The notes beneath the pieces are model-generated. The model was not told the DNA's origin, did not search any database, and saw only the letters and a list, made by a program, of their open reading frames with translations. DNA of 6,616 bases, taken from the NCBI GenBank assembly GCA_030836605.1, contig JAUPMC010000071.1, positions 1 through 6,616 of the forward strand, read 5' to 3'. The DNA comes from Thermoplasmatota archaeon (GTDB lineage: Archaea > Thermoplasmatota > Thermoplasmata > UBA10834). This document shows, one piece after another, positions 1 to 5,210 of the stretch. Each line of letters starts with the position of its first letter. Position 1 is the stretch's first letter. The position numbers and the translations under genes are program-made.

Positions 1-869
1 AAGTTGTCCAGCGCCCTCGTCCTCTGGCCCTGCGACTTGTTGCCGTGTATGGCGTCGGCCTGGATGCGGTGGTCGTTCAGCATCTTCGCGACCTTGTTGG
101 CCCTCCTCTTCGTCCTCGTGAATACCAGCACGCACTTCAGGTCCTGCCGCCTCAGCAGCTCCAGCAGGACCGCGTCCTTGTTCCTCTCGTCCACGAAGAG
201 GACCTTCTGCTGGACCAGCTTCACCGTGGTCGCCTGGGGGGCGACCTCGACCCGCACCGGGTGGCGCAGCAGCGTCTTCGCGAGCTCGCTTATCTTCGGC
301 GGCATCGTCGCCGAGAAGAACACAGAGTGCCTCTGTGCAGGCAGCCTCGCGATGACCTTCTTGACATCGTTTATGAAGCCCATGTCGAGCATCCTGTCGA
401 CCTCGTCCAGGACGAGGAACTCCAGGCTGCCCAGCTTCACGTAGCCCTGGTTCATCAGGTCCAGCAGCCTGCCGGGCGTGGCGACCAGGACATCGACGCC
501 GTTCGAGAGCGCCTTGACCTGAGGGCCTTGGCCGACACCGCCGAATATCACGGTGTGCCTGAACCTCATGAACGACCCGTAGGTCGCGAAGCTCTCGTCG
601 ATCTGCGCCGCCAACTCCCTGGTGGGCGCGAGGACTAGAGTCCTCGGGGACCTGGGGACGATGTGCCTAGGCGACTGTGACATCAACTGCAGCAGGGGCA
701 GGACGAACGCGGCGGTCTTCCCCGTGCCTGTCTGCGCGATCCCGATCAAGTCCTTCCCTTGAAGGATATGAGGGATTGCCTGCTCCTGTATCGGCGTCGG
801 CGCGGTATAGCCCTGTTTGGCAACTGCCTCCAGAAGAGGCCCTATGAGCCCTAGATCCTTGAACATCAT
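1..869 (-). CDS. DEAD-box ATP-dependent RNA helicase, RhlE-like (3' end cut by window edge)
   Basis: An ATP-driven RNA-unwinding enzyme of superfamily 2, expected in the cytoplasm in RNA remodelling or ribosome assembly. The 289 visible residues, read on the minus strand without a frame break, carry the motifs in order: Q motif (F3, PTPIQ to Q28), Walker A AQTGTGKT (45-52), PTRELA (82-87), TPGR (131-134), motif II as DEVD rather than DEAD (155-158), SAT (186-188), and the start of the second RecA domain with VLVFTRTK (247-254) and HGNKSQGQR (275-283). Motifs V and VI (HRIGRTGR) lie beyond the left edge, so the C-terminus is missing from view. The LDEVDRMLDMGF segment and overall order fit the RhlE group. 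Two ATGs in tandem (869 and 866) could both start it. GGAG lies 10 bases upstream of the first, and GTG at 878 sits too close to that GGAG. The start immediately precedes the Q motif, as usual for the family. This group is common in bacteria, so an ancient transfer is possible but not shown. Confidence 0.95.
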   Translation of the reverse strand, partial: MMFKDLGLIGPLLEAVAKQGYTAPTPIQEQAIPHILQGKDLIGIAQTGTGKTAAFVLPLLQLMSQSPRHIVPRSPRTLVLAPTRELAAQIDESFATYGSFMRFRHTVIFGGVGQGPQVKALSNGVDVLVATPGRLLDLMNQGYVKLGSLEFLVLDEVDRMLDMGFINDVKKVIARLPAQRHSVFFSATMPPKISELAKTLLRHPVRVEVAPQATTVKLVQQKVLFVDERNKDAVLLELLRRQDLKCVLVFTRTKRRANKVAKMLNDHRIQADAIHGNKSQGQRTRALDN

Positions 870-904
870 TCGCTTCACTCTCCAATCGTCATCCCGAAGA
901 AGCA

Positions 905-912
905 GATAAAAG
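905..912 (-). promoter_or_regulatory. Candidate TATA box for the helicase gene
   Basis: On the minus strand this reads CTTTTATC, preceded by the purine-rich GGGAAGAA, which could serve as a BRE. It lies about 40 bases upstream of the ATG pair at 869/866, giving a predicted transcription start near 883 and a leader of roughly 14 bases. It is a weak match judged by eye, but it is the only A/T-rich octamer at the right distance. Confidence 0.35.
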
Positions 913-934
913 GTTCTTCCCAACCATGCAGTTT

Positions 935-977
935 CTAGGGGCATCTATCCAGGCCCCGGAGGTCCTGTAGCCCCTAG
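935..977. repeat. 8-bp inverted repeat (CTAGGGGC / GCCCCTAG)
   Basis: CTAGGGGC at 935-942 is the exact reverse complement of GCCCCTAG at 970-977, with a 27-base spacer. It lies between the stop of the subtilase gene and the promoter of the helicase gene, both on the minus strand. It could form a hairpin in read-through RNA or be a protein-binding site. No T-run follows it on the minus strand, so it is not a classical terminator. Confidence 0.5.
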
Positions 978-996
978 GCCTCCTGTGAGGCCCCGG
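951..996. repeat. 9-bp direct repeat (AGGCCCCGG) with nested GGCCTC/GAGGCC hairpin
   Basis: AGGCCCCGG occurs at 951-959 and again at 988-996, 37 bases apart. Between them GGCCTC (977-982) and GAGGCC (987-992) form a perfect 6-bp stem with the 4-base loop CTGT. Together with the 935-977 inverted repeat, this makes about 60 bases of interlocking symmetry in a spacer with no coding potential. Function is unknown, and local G+C richness makes some chance matches likely. Confidence 0.45.
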
Positions 997-1051
997 CCGG
1001 AGAAATGTCATAAAGGGTTTGAGATAGCGTTTCGCGCGCCCGTCTCCCGCC

Positions 1052-2413
1052 TCAGAGGGCGGCCAGCGCCAGGTCCGCCTGTATCAACCCTTCGCCGGTG
1101 GCGTCATCGCTCCAGGAGTACTCGTACCAGCCCTCGACCGGGCTGAGGTCGTAGATGCTCATGGTCCCCGGCAGTATCTCCAGGGCCGTCTCCTTCAGGA
1201 CCGACTCGACCGTCGCCTGGTCCAGCGTCGGGTCCTTCTCGAGCATCTGCGCGATCACTCCCGTCACGTGCGGCGCGGCCATGCTAGTCCCGCCCAGGTA
1301 GTAGAAGTTCCCCGGATTCATGCCACTGAGCGCACCGGCCCCGTAGCTCCACCACGGCAGGTGCGCGTAGCCCGGGACTCCCGGATACGGCCCTCTGACC
1401 CAGCTCCCCGGGGCCACGATGTCCAGCTCCTGGCCGTCCAGCTCCCTGCTGCTCCACGAGGCGATGTAAACCTCGTCGGCCACCGACGAGCCGTCCGCGA
1501 CGTCGTTGTACCCGTAGAGGTCGTCCTGCAGCCACCAGAGCCTGTACCGCGGCGGGGGTGCCGTGTAGTCATCGCCGTACCACTCGTACTCCCACCCGCA
1601 GGCGCCGACCGAGATGATCTGCTCGTAGCCGCCTGGATAGCCCATGCCGGCGTCGCCCTCGTTGCCAGCGGACGCCACGACTATCACGCCGTTCGACACG
1701 GCGTAGTCGATGGCCTCTTCCATCACGGCCGACGGGGTCGGGCCGCCGAGGCTCATGGATATGACCATCGGGCTGTACCCGGCCAGCTTCAGGTCGGTCG
1801 CGTACACGATGCCCGCCGCGACCGCGCGGTCCGTGCCCATGACGAACTTCTGTTCGGTGAAGTTGACCTCGTCCGTGTGCCCCGCGCCTATCGTGTAGTC
1901 CACGAGCACCCTGACAGGTATGACCTTGACGTCAGGGGCTATCCCGTTGACGAATATCGGCGGCAGGACCAGTCCCGTCGCCGCGTCCGCCGGGGCGTAG
2001 TAGTTGTACCCGATGACCGTGCTGGTCACATGCGTCCCGTGGGTCGACCCCAGGGACCCGATGTAGCCGATCTCGTGAACGTAGCCGCTCTCGAGGAACG
2101 TCTGCGTCGCCTCGTCCCACAGGATCTCCTCCTTGAACCCCTTCGCGAGGTTGATCAGGATGCTGTCCACCGGGAAGTAGTCCTTCCAGTTCGGAGCCAG
2201 CCCCGTGTCCAACACCGCCACATACACTCCCTCTCCCGTATAACCGGTGCCGACGCTGTTTATCATGTCGGCGTCCCACGTGTCCCGTGCCTCCAGGACG
2301 ACGTTGGGGGACGCCAGCGAGGACATGCTCGCCAACGGCACGACCAACAGACCCGCACAGATTACCACGAGAGATAGCCTAGTCACTCCGTGCCTTCCTG
2401 AATCTATCTCCAT
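1052..2413 (-). CDS. Secreted subtilisin-like serine protease (peptidase S8)
   Basis: An exported endopeptidase of 453 residues. An N-terminal signal sequence is visible (charged MEIDSGRHGVTR, then hydrophobic LSLVVICAGLLVVPLA at 13-28). The catalytic triad is complete: Asp69 in VAVLDTGL, His125 in STHGTHVTST, Ser377 in GGTSMAAPHVTG, with oxyanion-hole Asn251 in ASAGNEG. Only about 35 residues separate the signal peptide from Asp69, matching the start of a mature subtilisin domain, so no inhibitor-I9 propeptide is present. Residues 272-318 form an insert rich in Trp and Tyr before the IVAPGS strand. The protein ends soon after the domain, with no C-terminal membrane anchor or PKD extension, so it is probably released or loosely held. 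The start is supported by GGGGAGAGG just upstream of ATG 2413 and a good TATA box further up. The gene is divergent from the isochorismatase-family gene. Substrate is unknown; bulk protein degradation or maturation of surface proteins are both possible. Confidence 0.95.
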   Translation of the reverse strand: MEIDSGRHGVTRLSLVVICAGLLVVPLASMSSLASPNVVLEARDTWDADMINSVGTGYTGEGVYVAVLDTGLAPNWKDYFPVDSILINLAKGFKEEILWDEATQTFLESGYVHEIGYIGSLGSTHGTHVTSTVIGYNYYAPADAATGLVLPPIFVNGIAPDVKVIPVRVLVDYTIGAGHTDEVNFTEQKFVMGTDRAVAAGIVYATDLKLAGYSPMVISMSLGGPTPSAVMEEAIDYAVSNGVIVVASAGNEGDAGMGYPGGYEQIISVGACGWEYEWYGDDYTAPPPRYRLWWLQDDLYGYNDVADGSSVADEVYIASWSSRELDGQELDIVAPGSWVRGPYPGVPGYAHLPWWSYGAGALSGMNPGNFYYLGGTSMAAPHVTGVIAQMLEKDPTLDQATVESVLKETALEILPGTMSIYDLSPVEGWYEYSWSDDATGEGLIQADLALAAL

Positions 2414-2455
2414 GGTCCTCTCCCCTTTCGACTGACCGTGTCATCCGACTTTACT

Positions 2456-2463
2456 CTATATAA
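2456..2463 (-). promoter_or_regulatory. TATA box for the subtilase gene
   Basis: On the minus strand the octamer reads TTATATAG. Its centre is about 47 bases upstream of ATG 2413, predicting a transcription start near 2435 and a leader of about 20 bases that contains the Shine-Dalgarno GGGGAGAGG. This is the clearest archaeal promoter in the window. Confidence 0.6.
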
Positions 2464-2475
2464 GAACTAGCGGGA

Positions 2476-2492
2476 GTCAGTGTCGGTCAGTG
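2476..2492. repeat. Tandem GTCAGTG half-sites, 10-bp period
   Basis: GTCAGTG occurs at 2476-2482 and again at 2486-2492, exactly ten bases apart, so both copies face the same side of the helix. They lie just upstream of the subtilase TATA box. An inverted copy of the core (ACTGAC, 2431-2436) falls at the predicted subtilase transcription start. The layout resembles an operator, but no known regulator site is recognised. Confidence 0.4.
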
Positions 2493-2547
2493 CGCTCGCT
2501 TCGCGGGCGGCTGCCCCTGAGGCAACGGCGACTACGCGTCATGCAGC

Positions 2548-2556
2548 TACTATATC
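2548..2556 (+). promoter_or_regulatory. Candidate TATA box for the isochorismatase-family gene
   Basis: TACTATATC lies about 40 bases upstream of the TTG start at 2593. A start of transcription about 25 bases downstream would fall near 2578, leaving a leader of about 15 bases that still includes the GAAGGG ribosome-binding sequence at 2581-2586. The spacing is typical for archaea. Confidence 0.45.
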
Positions 2557-2592
2557 GTCGGACGAAGTTCAGGGTCTTAGGAAGGGTTCACA

Positions 2593-3087
2593 TTGAGACC
2601 AGCTTTGCTAGTCATAGACGTGCAGAACTACGTCCTGACCGATTTCCCGGGGTACGCCGAGTCCGTCGCTAAGCGCGCGGGCGTCATGAACGGGGCCATC
2701 GCGGTCTTCAGGAGGAAGGGCCTGCCGATCGTGTTCGTCTACCACGAGGACGTCAATGACGGCCCGAGGCCGGGGTCGAAGGGGTTCGAGTTCTCCGAGC
2801 TCATCGATGTGCGAGACACGGACACGAAGTTGGTCAAGCACTACCCGAACGGCTTCAACAAGACGGACCTCGGGGACATCCTGCTCGAGAAGGGGTGCGA
2901 CACGGTCTTCATCGTCGGGCTCAGCGCGGTCGGGTGCGCCCTGGCGACCTACCACGGCGCGATAGACAGGGATCTCGGGCCGTACTTCGTCCAGGGAGGG
3001 GTGGCCGCCGACACCGAGGAGCATGTCAGGTCCGCGGAGGACATCTGCAGGACGATGACGGTCGAGGAGCTCGAAGGGAAGCTGTGA
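2593..3087 (+). CDS. Isochorismatase-family cysteine hydrolase
   Basis: A 164-residue cytoplasmic hydrolase of the isochorismatase/nicotinamidase-like superfamily. The three catalytic positions are visible: Asp9 in LVIDVQN, Lys82 in KLVKHYPNGF, and the nucleophile Cys115 in GLSAVGCALATYHGA, where the family usually has a G-x-x-T/S-x-x-C pattern. The C-terminal GGVAADTEEH strand-helix is also typical. The protein is at the short end for the family. The start is TTG at 2593: GAAGGG ends 6 bases before it, and the reading begins RPALLVIDVQN, exactly where family members begin, with no in-frame ATG earlier. The family covers amidases (nicotinamide, carbamoyl compounds) and isochorismate hydrolases. 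The sequence does not show which substrate is used, and no NAD-salvage or siderophore gene lies nearby. It diverges from the protease gene and converges on the secreted protein gene after 95 bases. Confidence 0.9.
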   Translation: MRPALLVIDVQNYVLTDFPGYAESVAKRAGVMNGAIAVFRRKGLPIVFVYHEDVNDGPRPGSKGFEFSELIDVRDTDTKLVKHYPNGFNKTDLGDILLEKGCDTVFIVGLSAVGCALATYHGAIDRDLGPYFVQGGVAADTEEHVRSAEDICRTMTVEELEGKL

Positions 3088-3182
3088 GCCGAAAACAAGA
3101 CGATGGAGTATCCGACCCTGGTCGAAAGAAGACAAAGGGTTTGTGTGGTTTCAGATCCTGGCCCGCAACCATACAGTCAGGG

Positions 3183-4019
3183 TCAGGCTATCGCGTAGCT
3201 CTTCAGCCCGAAGGTGACGACGCTCTCAGACCCGAAGACGCCGACCCCGTTGGCGTACAGTGAACCGCCTCCGAAGGACAGCCCGATCTCCCGGACGTCT
3301 CCCAGGGCCTCAGAGAACACGTCGCCATGGGCACTTGCGAAGTGACCGTCTCTGTCAGACCACGACGCCAAGTCCGTCAACGACGCTGTCAGTGTCCAAG
3401 ACATCGCAGTCTTGTCATCGTCGAATCCGAGGTAGGCGAACTCAACGCCGTCATCACCGCTCGACCACCAGTAGTCCGAGCACTCCCACGAGTCGCCGGT
3501 CGAGCTCAGGAAGTGCAGCCTCACGAACGGCGTGTAGTACACGAGGTTCCCGTATATGTCAGTGTACTGCCACGCAGTGTACGGGGAGTTCCCGTTACGA
3601 CACACCAATGTCGGGTCCTCACCCGTGTAGGTCATGCTGATCTTGGCCGTAATCGTGGTGGCGCCGGTCATGTCAAGGCTCCCGTACCAGACCATGTACA
3701 CTGTGTAAAGGTCGGAGACCTCGCCTGAGGAGACATCGTTGAGTACGAAGCTCAACCCTCCGTCGGTCGCCATGGGCTTCCTGAGCTCGAAGGTCCCTCC
3801 AGTGCTGGGGTCCAGATCGCGGTCCAACACCCTCCACTCGTACTGGCCCTCGTGGCCGACCAGGTCGACACTCACATATTCCCCGCCCTTCGTCGACATG
3901 GCGAGTCCCGCGAGAGCGCAACTCACCATGAGCACGGCGCACATTCCGGCGAAGACGCCTCGGACTCCGCCCTTCCTTACCATCACCGGTGGCTCCTTCA
4001 ATCTCCTATACCTCGTCAT
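3183..4019 (-). CDS. Secreted protein of unknown function, probable beta-sandwich
   Basis: I do not recognise a named family. The 278-residue protein opens with a basic stretch and a hydrophobic export signal (VFAGMCAVLMVSCALAGLA, about 21-40), probably cut after an A-x-A site near residue 40. Cys34 is not in a convincing lipobox. The rest alternates short polar and hydrophobic stretches with many Tyr, Trp, Ser, Gly and Asp residues, as in an all-beta extracellular domain. It ends in a GLSFGGGSLYANGVGVFG stretch and a final strand, with no anchor. Cys140 and Cys180 could form a disulfide. A lectin- or carbohydrate-binding-like jelly roll is plausible but is inference. Two starts are possible: ATG 4019, where GGAGG copies lie 2 and 11 bases upstream, and ATG 3983 (266 residues), with GGAG 9 bases upstream and a more normal signal-peptide n-region. 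I slightly favour the shorter one. The next gene, on the plus strand, is divergent. Confidence 0.8.
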   Translation of the reverse strand: MTRYRRLKEPPVMVRKGGVRGVFAGMCAVLMVSCALAGLAMSTKGGEYVSVDLVGHEGQYEWRVLDRDLDPSTGGTFELRKPMATDGGLSFVLNDVSSGEVSDLYTVYMVWYGSLDMTGATTITAKISMTYTGEDPTLVCRNGNSPYTAWQYTDIYGNLVYYTPFVRLHFLSSTGDSWECSDYWWSSGDDGVEFAYLGFDDDKTAMSWTLTASLTDLASWSDRDGHFASAHGDVFSEALGDVREIGLSFGGGSLYANGVGVFGSESVVTFGLKSYAIA

Positions 4020-4047
4020 TTCCTCCTCATCCTCCTATCGACGCCCT

Positions 4048-4071
4048 CCGGGGACAGTCGTCCCCGGGGAC
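4048..4071. repeat. 8-4-8 hairpin overlapping a 12-bp palindrome
   Basis: CCGGGGAC (4048-4055) and GTCCCCGG (4060-4067) are exact reverse complements around the loop AGTC. The right arm is also part of GTCCCCGGGGAC (4060-4071), a perfect 12-bp palindrome. Three copies of the unit GGGGAC/GTCCCC therefore lie in 22 bases and allow two alternative foldings. The site is about 30 bases upstream of the ATG at 4019 and just above its GGAGG sequences, where alternative hairpins could control translation. Confidence 0.55.
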
Positions 4072-4168
4072 GTCACTTGGGACAGTGCGCCCTTGAGGGA
4101 GGTCTCTGACGAGCACGCGTCTCGCTCAACGACCTCGACCCGCTGGCTGCCACTTCCCCCGCCCACTC

Positions 4169-4188
4169 CCCTGACGTGACCGTCAGGG
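4169..4188. repeat. Second 8-4-8 hairpin (CCCTGACG / CGTCAGGG)
   Basis: CCCTGACG (4169-4176) and CGTCAGGG (4181-4188) are exact reverse complements around the loop TGAC. The geometry is identical to that of the 4048-4067 hairpin. If the TATA box at 4211-4218 fires leftward, transcription would begin near 4189, so this hairpin would sit at the very 5' end of that RNA. It could equally be a DNA operator overlapping the start site. Confidence 0.55.
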
Positions 4189-4210
4189 CGTCCATCGAAT
4201 CCACTTCTGA

Positions 4211-4218
4211 CTATATAG
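4211..4218. promoter_or_regulatory. Self-complementary TATA box (CTATATAG), direction uncertain
   Basis: CTATATAG is its own reverse complement and could in principle drive either neighbour. The leftward BRE position reads AGCGAACG, purine-rich with a double A, and looks better than the rightward ACTTCTGA, so leftward transcription of the secreted-protein gene is slightly favoured. Either use implies a long leader, about 170 bases leftward or 158 rightward. A small inverted repeat TAGCG-TT-CGCTA (4216-4227) overlaps it. Confidence 0.4.
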
Positions 4219-4334
4219 CGTTCGCTAGGTATCGTCCGCATGGATACCGTCGGAAGGGAGTGTGCGCCGCCTCGTCACGACGGCTTGGCCGCGCCGTCTC
4301 GCGCATCCTCACCCGGATGAAGAAAGGGCTGGCC

Positions 4335-4383
4335 CCCCGCATGCGCCTGACGAAAGCTTATGACCACACCGACGGATGCGGGG
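4335..4383. repeat. 8-bp inverted repeat just upstream of the zinc protein gene
   Basis: CCCCGCAT (4335-4342) is the exact reverse complement of ATGCGGGG (4376-4383), with a 33-base spacer. The right arm ends 14 bases before ATG 4398 and abuts the likely Shine-Dalgarno AGGTG. The spacer holds a weak TATA-like CTTATGAC near 4357-4364. The repeat could be an RNA stem gating translation or an operator across a proximal promoter. Confidence 0.4.
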
Positions 4384-4397
4384 CGTAGGTGCTCTGA

Positions 4398-5024
4398 ATG
4401 TTCGGCGCTACGCCCGCTCCTGGCATGCAACCGAAGAAGAACAAGATCTGTCCCGCGTGCAACGCGAAGATGGGGTTCTCCGCCAATAAACGGACCTGCG
4501 ACCACTGTGGGACCATCTATCACAGGGAGTGCCTGGACGCTCGAGCGACCATGATCTCAGGCAAGTCGGCCACGTTGCTCTTCCCGAACCAGCACGACAA
4601 GATAATCCAGCGGGCGAGGCAGCTCAGGATAGACCGCCTGCCCGTCCAGGACACCAGGGTCTACCGAGAGGGGATCGCCAAGGTCATGGCCATGCCGGAG
4701 AGCGAGGTGCTCCAGGACTACAAGGAACGGCTGTGCCCCGGATGCGCCGACGAGGTCCGCAGGACGGCCCCACAGGTGGGGAAGAACCTGGAGCTCGCGC
4801 GGAGGTACGAGGAGGCGGCGATGGTGTTCGACGACCTCGGCATGTTCGAGGACTCGGGGAGGATCAGGGAGGTCATGAACCGGCCCCGGTCCCCGGTCGA
4901 GAAGGAGCGGGTCGAGAGGGAGAAGATCGTCGAACGACAGGTCGTCAAGGTCAGGTGCAGGTACTGCGCCGCCCTCAACGACGACGTCAGAAGGACATGC
5001 GAGTCGTGCGGCGCGAACCTCTGA
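4398..5024 (+). CDS. Multi-zinc-site protein: RING/treble-clef-like N-terminus and C-terminal zinc ribbon
   Basis: A 208-residue, probably cytoplasmic protein of unknown function. Residues 18-45 hold Cys18, Cys21, Cys34, Cys37, His42 and Cys45 (C-x2-C, x12, C-x2-C, x4, H-x2-C). A fourth pair, Cys113/Cys116 in LCPGC, follows after a 67-residue, mostly helical, charged insert. The eight ligands in four pairs could make a two-zinc cross-brace fold as in RING, FYVE or PHD fingers, interrupted before the last pair; this is inference. Residues 131-160 (LARRYEEAAMVFDDLG...) resemble a short TPR-like helical hairpin of a kind I associate with archaeal zinc-ribbon proteins. A charged helix (167-185) leads to a standard zinc ribbon, CRYC (187-190) and CESC (201-204). 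No signal peptide or membrane segment is present. ATG 4398 is preferred because AGGTG lies 6 bases upstream; Met10 (4425) has no such sequence. Binding to nucleic acid or protein partners is likely, but ubiquitin-ligase activity cannot be claimed. Confidence 0.85.
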   Translation: MFGATPAPGMQPKKNKICPACNAKMGFSANKRTCDHCGTIYHRECLDARATMISGKSATLLFPNQHDKIIQRARQLRIDRLPVQDTRVYREGIAKVMAMPESEVLQDYKERLCPGCADEVRRTAPQVGKNLELARRYEEAAMVFDDLGMFEDSGRIREVMNRPRSPVEKERVEREKIVERQVVKVRCRYCAALNDDVRRTCESCGANL

Positions 5025-5143
5025 GGCGCCGGATCTCAACGACGCCGACGCGTCGCCTGTTGCCGCTCGGGGGCCGTCGCATTGTCCATAAGTGCGGAGC
5101 GATTGGAGATGACGCACTGACCTTGTCGGGGAACCACCATAAT

Positions 5144-5153
5144 CTTCAAATAG
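5144..5153 (+). promoter_or_regulatory. Candidate TATA box for the PKD/beta-helix gene
   Basis: CTTCAAATAG is the only A/T-rich stretch in the 186-base spacer. It would place the transcription start near 5174 and give a leader of about 37 bases. It is a partial match to archaeal TATA elements. Confidence 0.3.
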
Positions 5154-5181
5154 AGTAGGCGGCCTGCAAAACGTGGAGTCG

Positions 5182-5194
5182 GTGGTTCAACCAC
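5182..5194. repeat. 13-base near-palindrome in the leader of the PKD/beta-helix gene
   Basis: GTGGTT and AACCAC flank a single central C. A further AACCAC copy lies upstream at 5132-5137, on the far side of the TATA candidate. The site falls between the predicted transcription start and the GAGGGGG ribosome-binding sequence at 5196-5202, a position where a bound repressor would block transcription. It resembles a tRNA T-loop (GGTTCAACC), but no tRNA fold surrounds it. Confidence 0.35.
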
Positions 5195-5210
5195 AGAGGG
5201 GGAACGCTAG

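Larger units (their letters stand above)
4020..4397. other. 378-base divergent intergenic region without a convincing gene
   Basis: This gap separates the minus-strand secreted-protein gene from the plus-strand zinc protein gene. Short open frames on both strands give Arg/Ser/Gly-rich peptides with no recognisable domain and look like by-products of high G+C. What it does contain is symmetry: an 8-4-8 hairpin and overlapping 12-bp palindrome at 4048-4071, a second 8-4-8 hairpin at 4169-4188, a self-complementary TATA box at 4211-4218, and a long-spaced inverted repeat at 4335-4383. A regulatory leader region is the best description. Confidence 0.6.

Noticed and set aside
45..638. Long plus-strand open frames opposite the helicase (also 4-444)
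   Set aside because: The minus strand here encodes all helicase motifs in order. The opposite frames give His/Arg/Leu-rich text without domains, as expected from high G+C.
1268..2377. 369-residue plus-strand open frame opposite the protease
   Set aside because: It is antisense to an intact S8 protease with a full triad. Its product is Arg/Val/His-rich with no motif.
2608..3135. 175-residue minus-strand open frame opposite the isochorismatase-family gene
   Set aside because: The plus strand carries the catalytic Asp, Lys and Cys. The antisense frame has no recognisable content.
3088..3182. Terminator between the convergent genes
   Set aside because: Only a loosely T-rich stretch (3140-3152) and a 7-bp inverted repeat with a 57-base spacer are present; not enough for a call.
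4035..4241. Short minus-strand open frame inside the 4020-4397 spacer
   Set aside because: Gly/Ser/Arg-rich, no ribosome-binding sequence, and it runs through the two hairpins and the TATA box.
5046..5055. 10-bp palindrome CGACGCGTCG
   Set aside because: Short, made mostly of common CG steps in G+C-rich DNA, and not placed at any promoter or start.
4557..5117. 186-residue minus-strand open frame opposite the zinc protein
   Set aside because: It is the shadow of a gene with eleven zinc-ligand Cys/His residues in ordered pairs; the antisense product is Leu/Asp/Pro-rich.
5182..5194. Possible tRNA T-arm (GGTTCAACC)
   Set aside because: No acceptor, anticodon or D-arm pairing can be built around it, and it lies just before a clear start codon.
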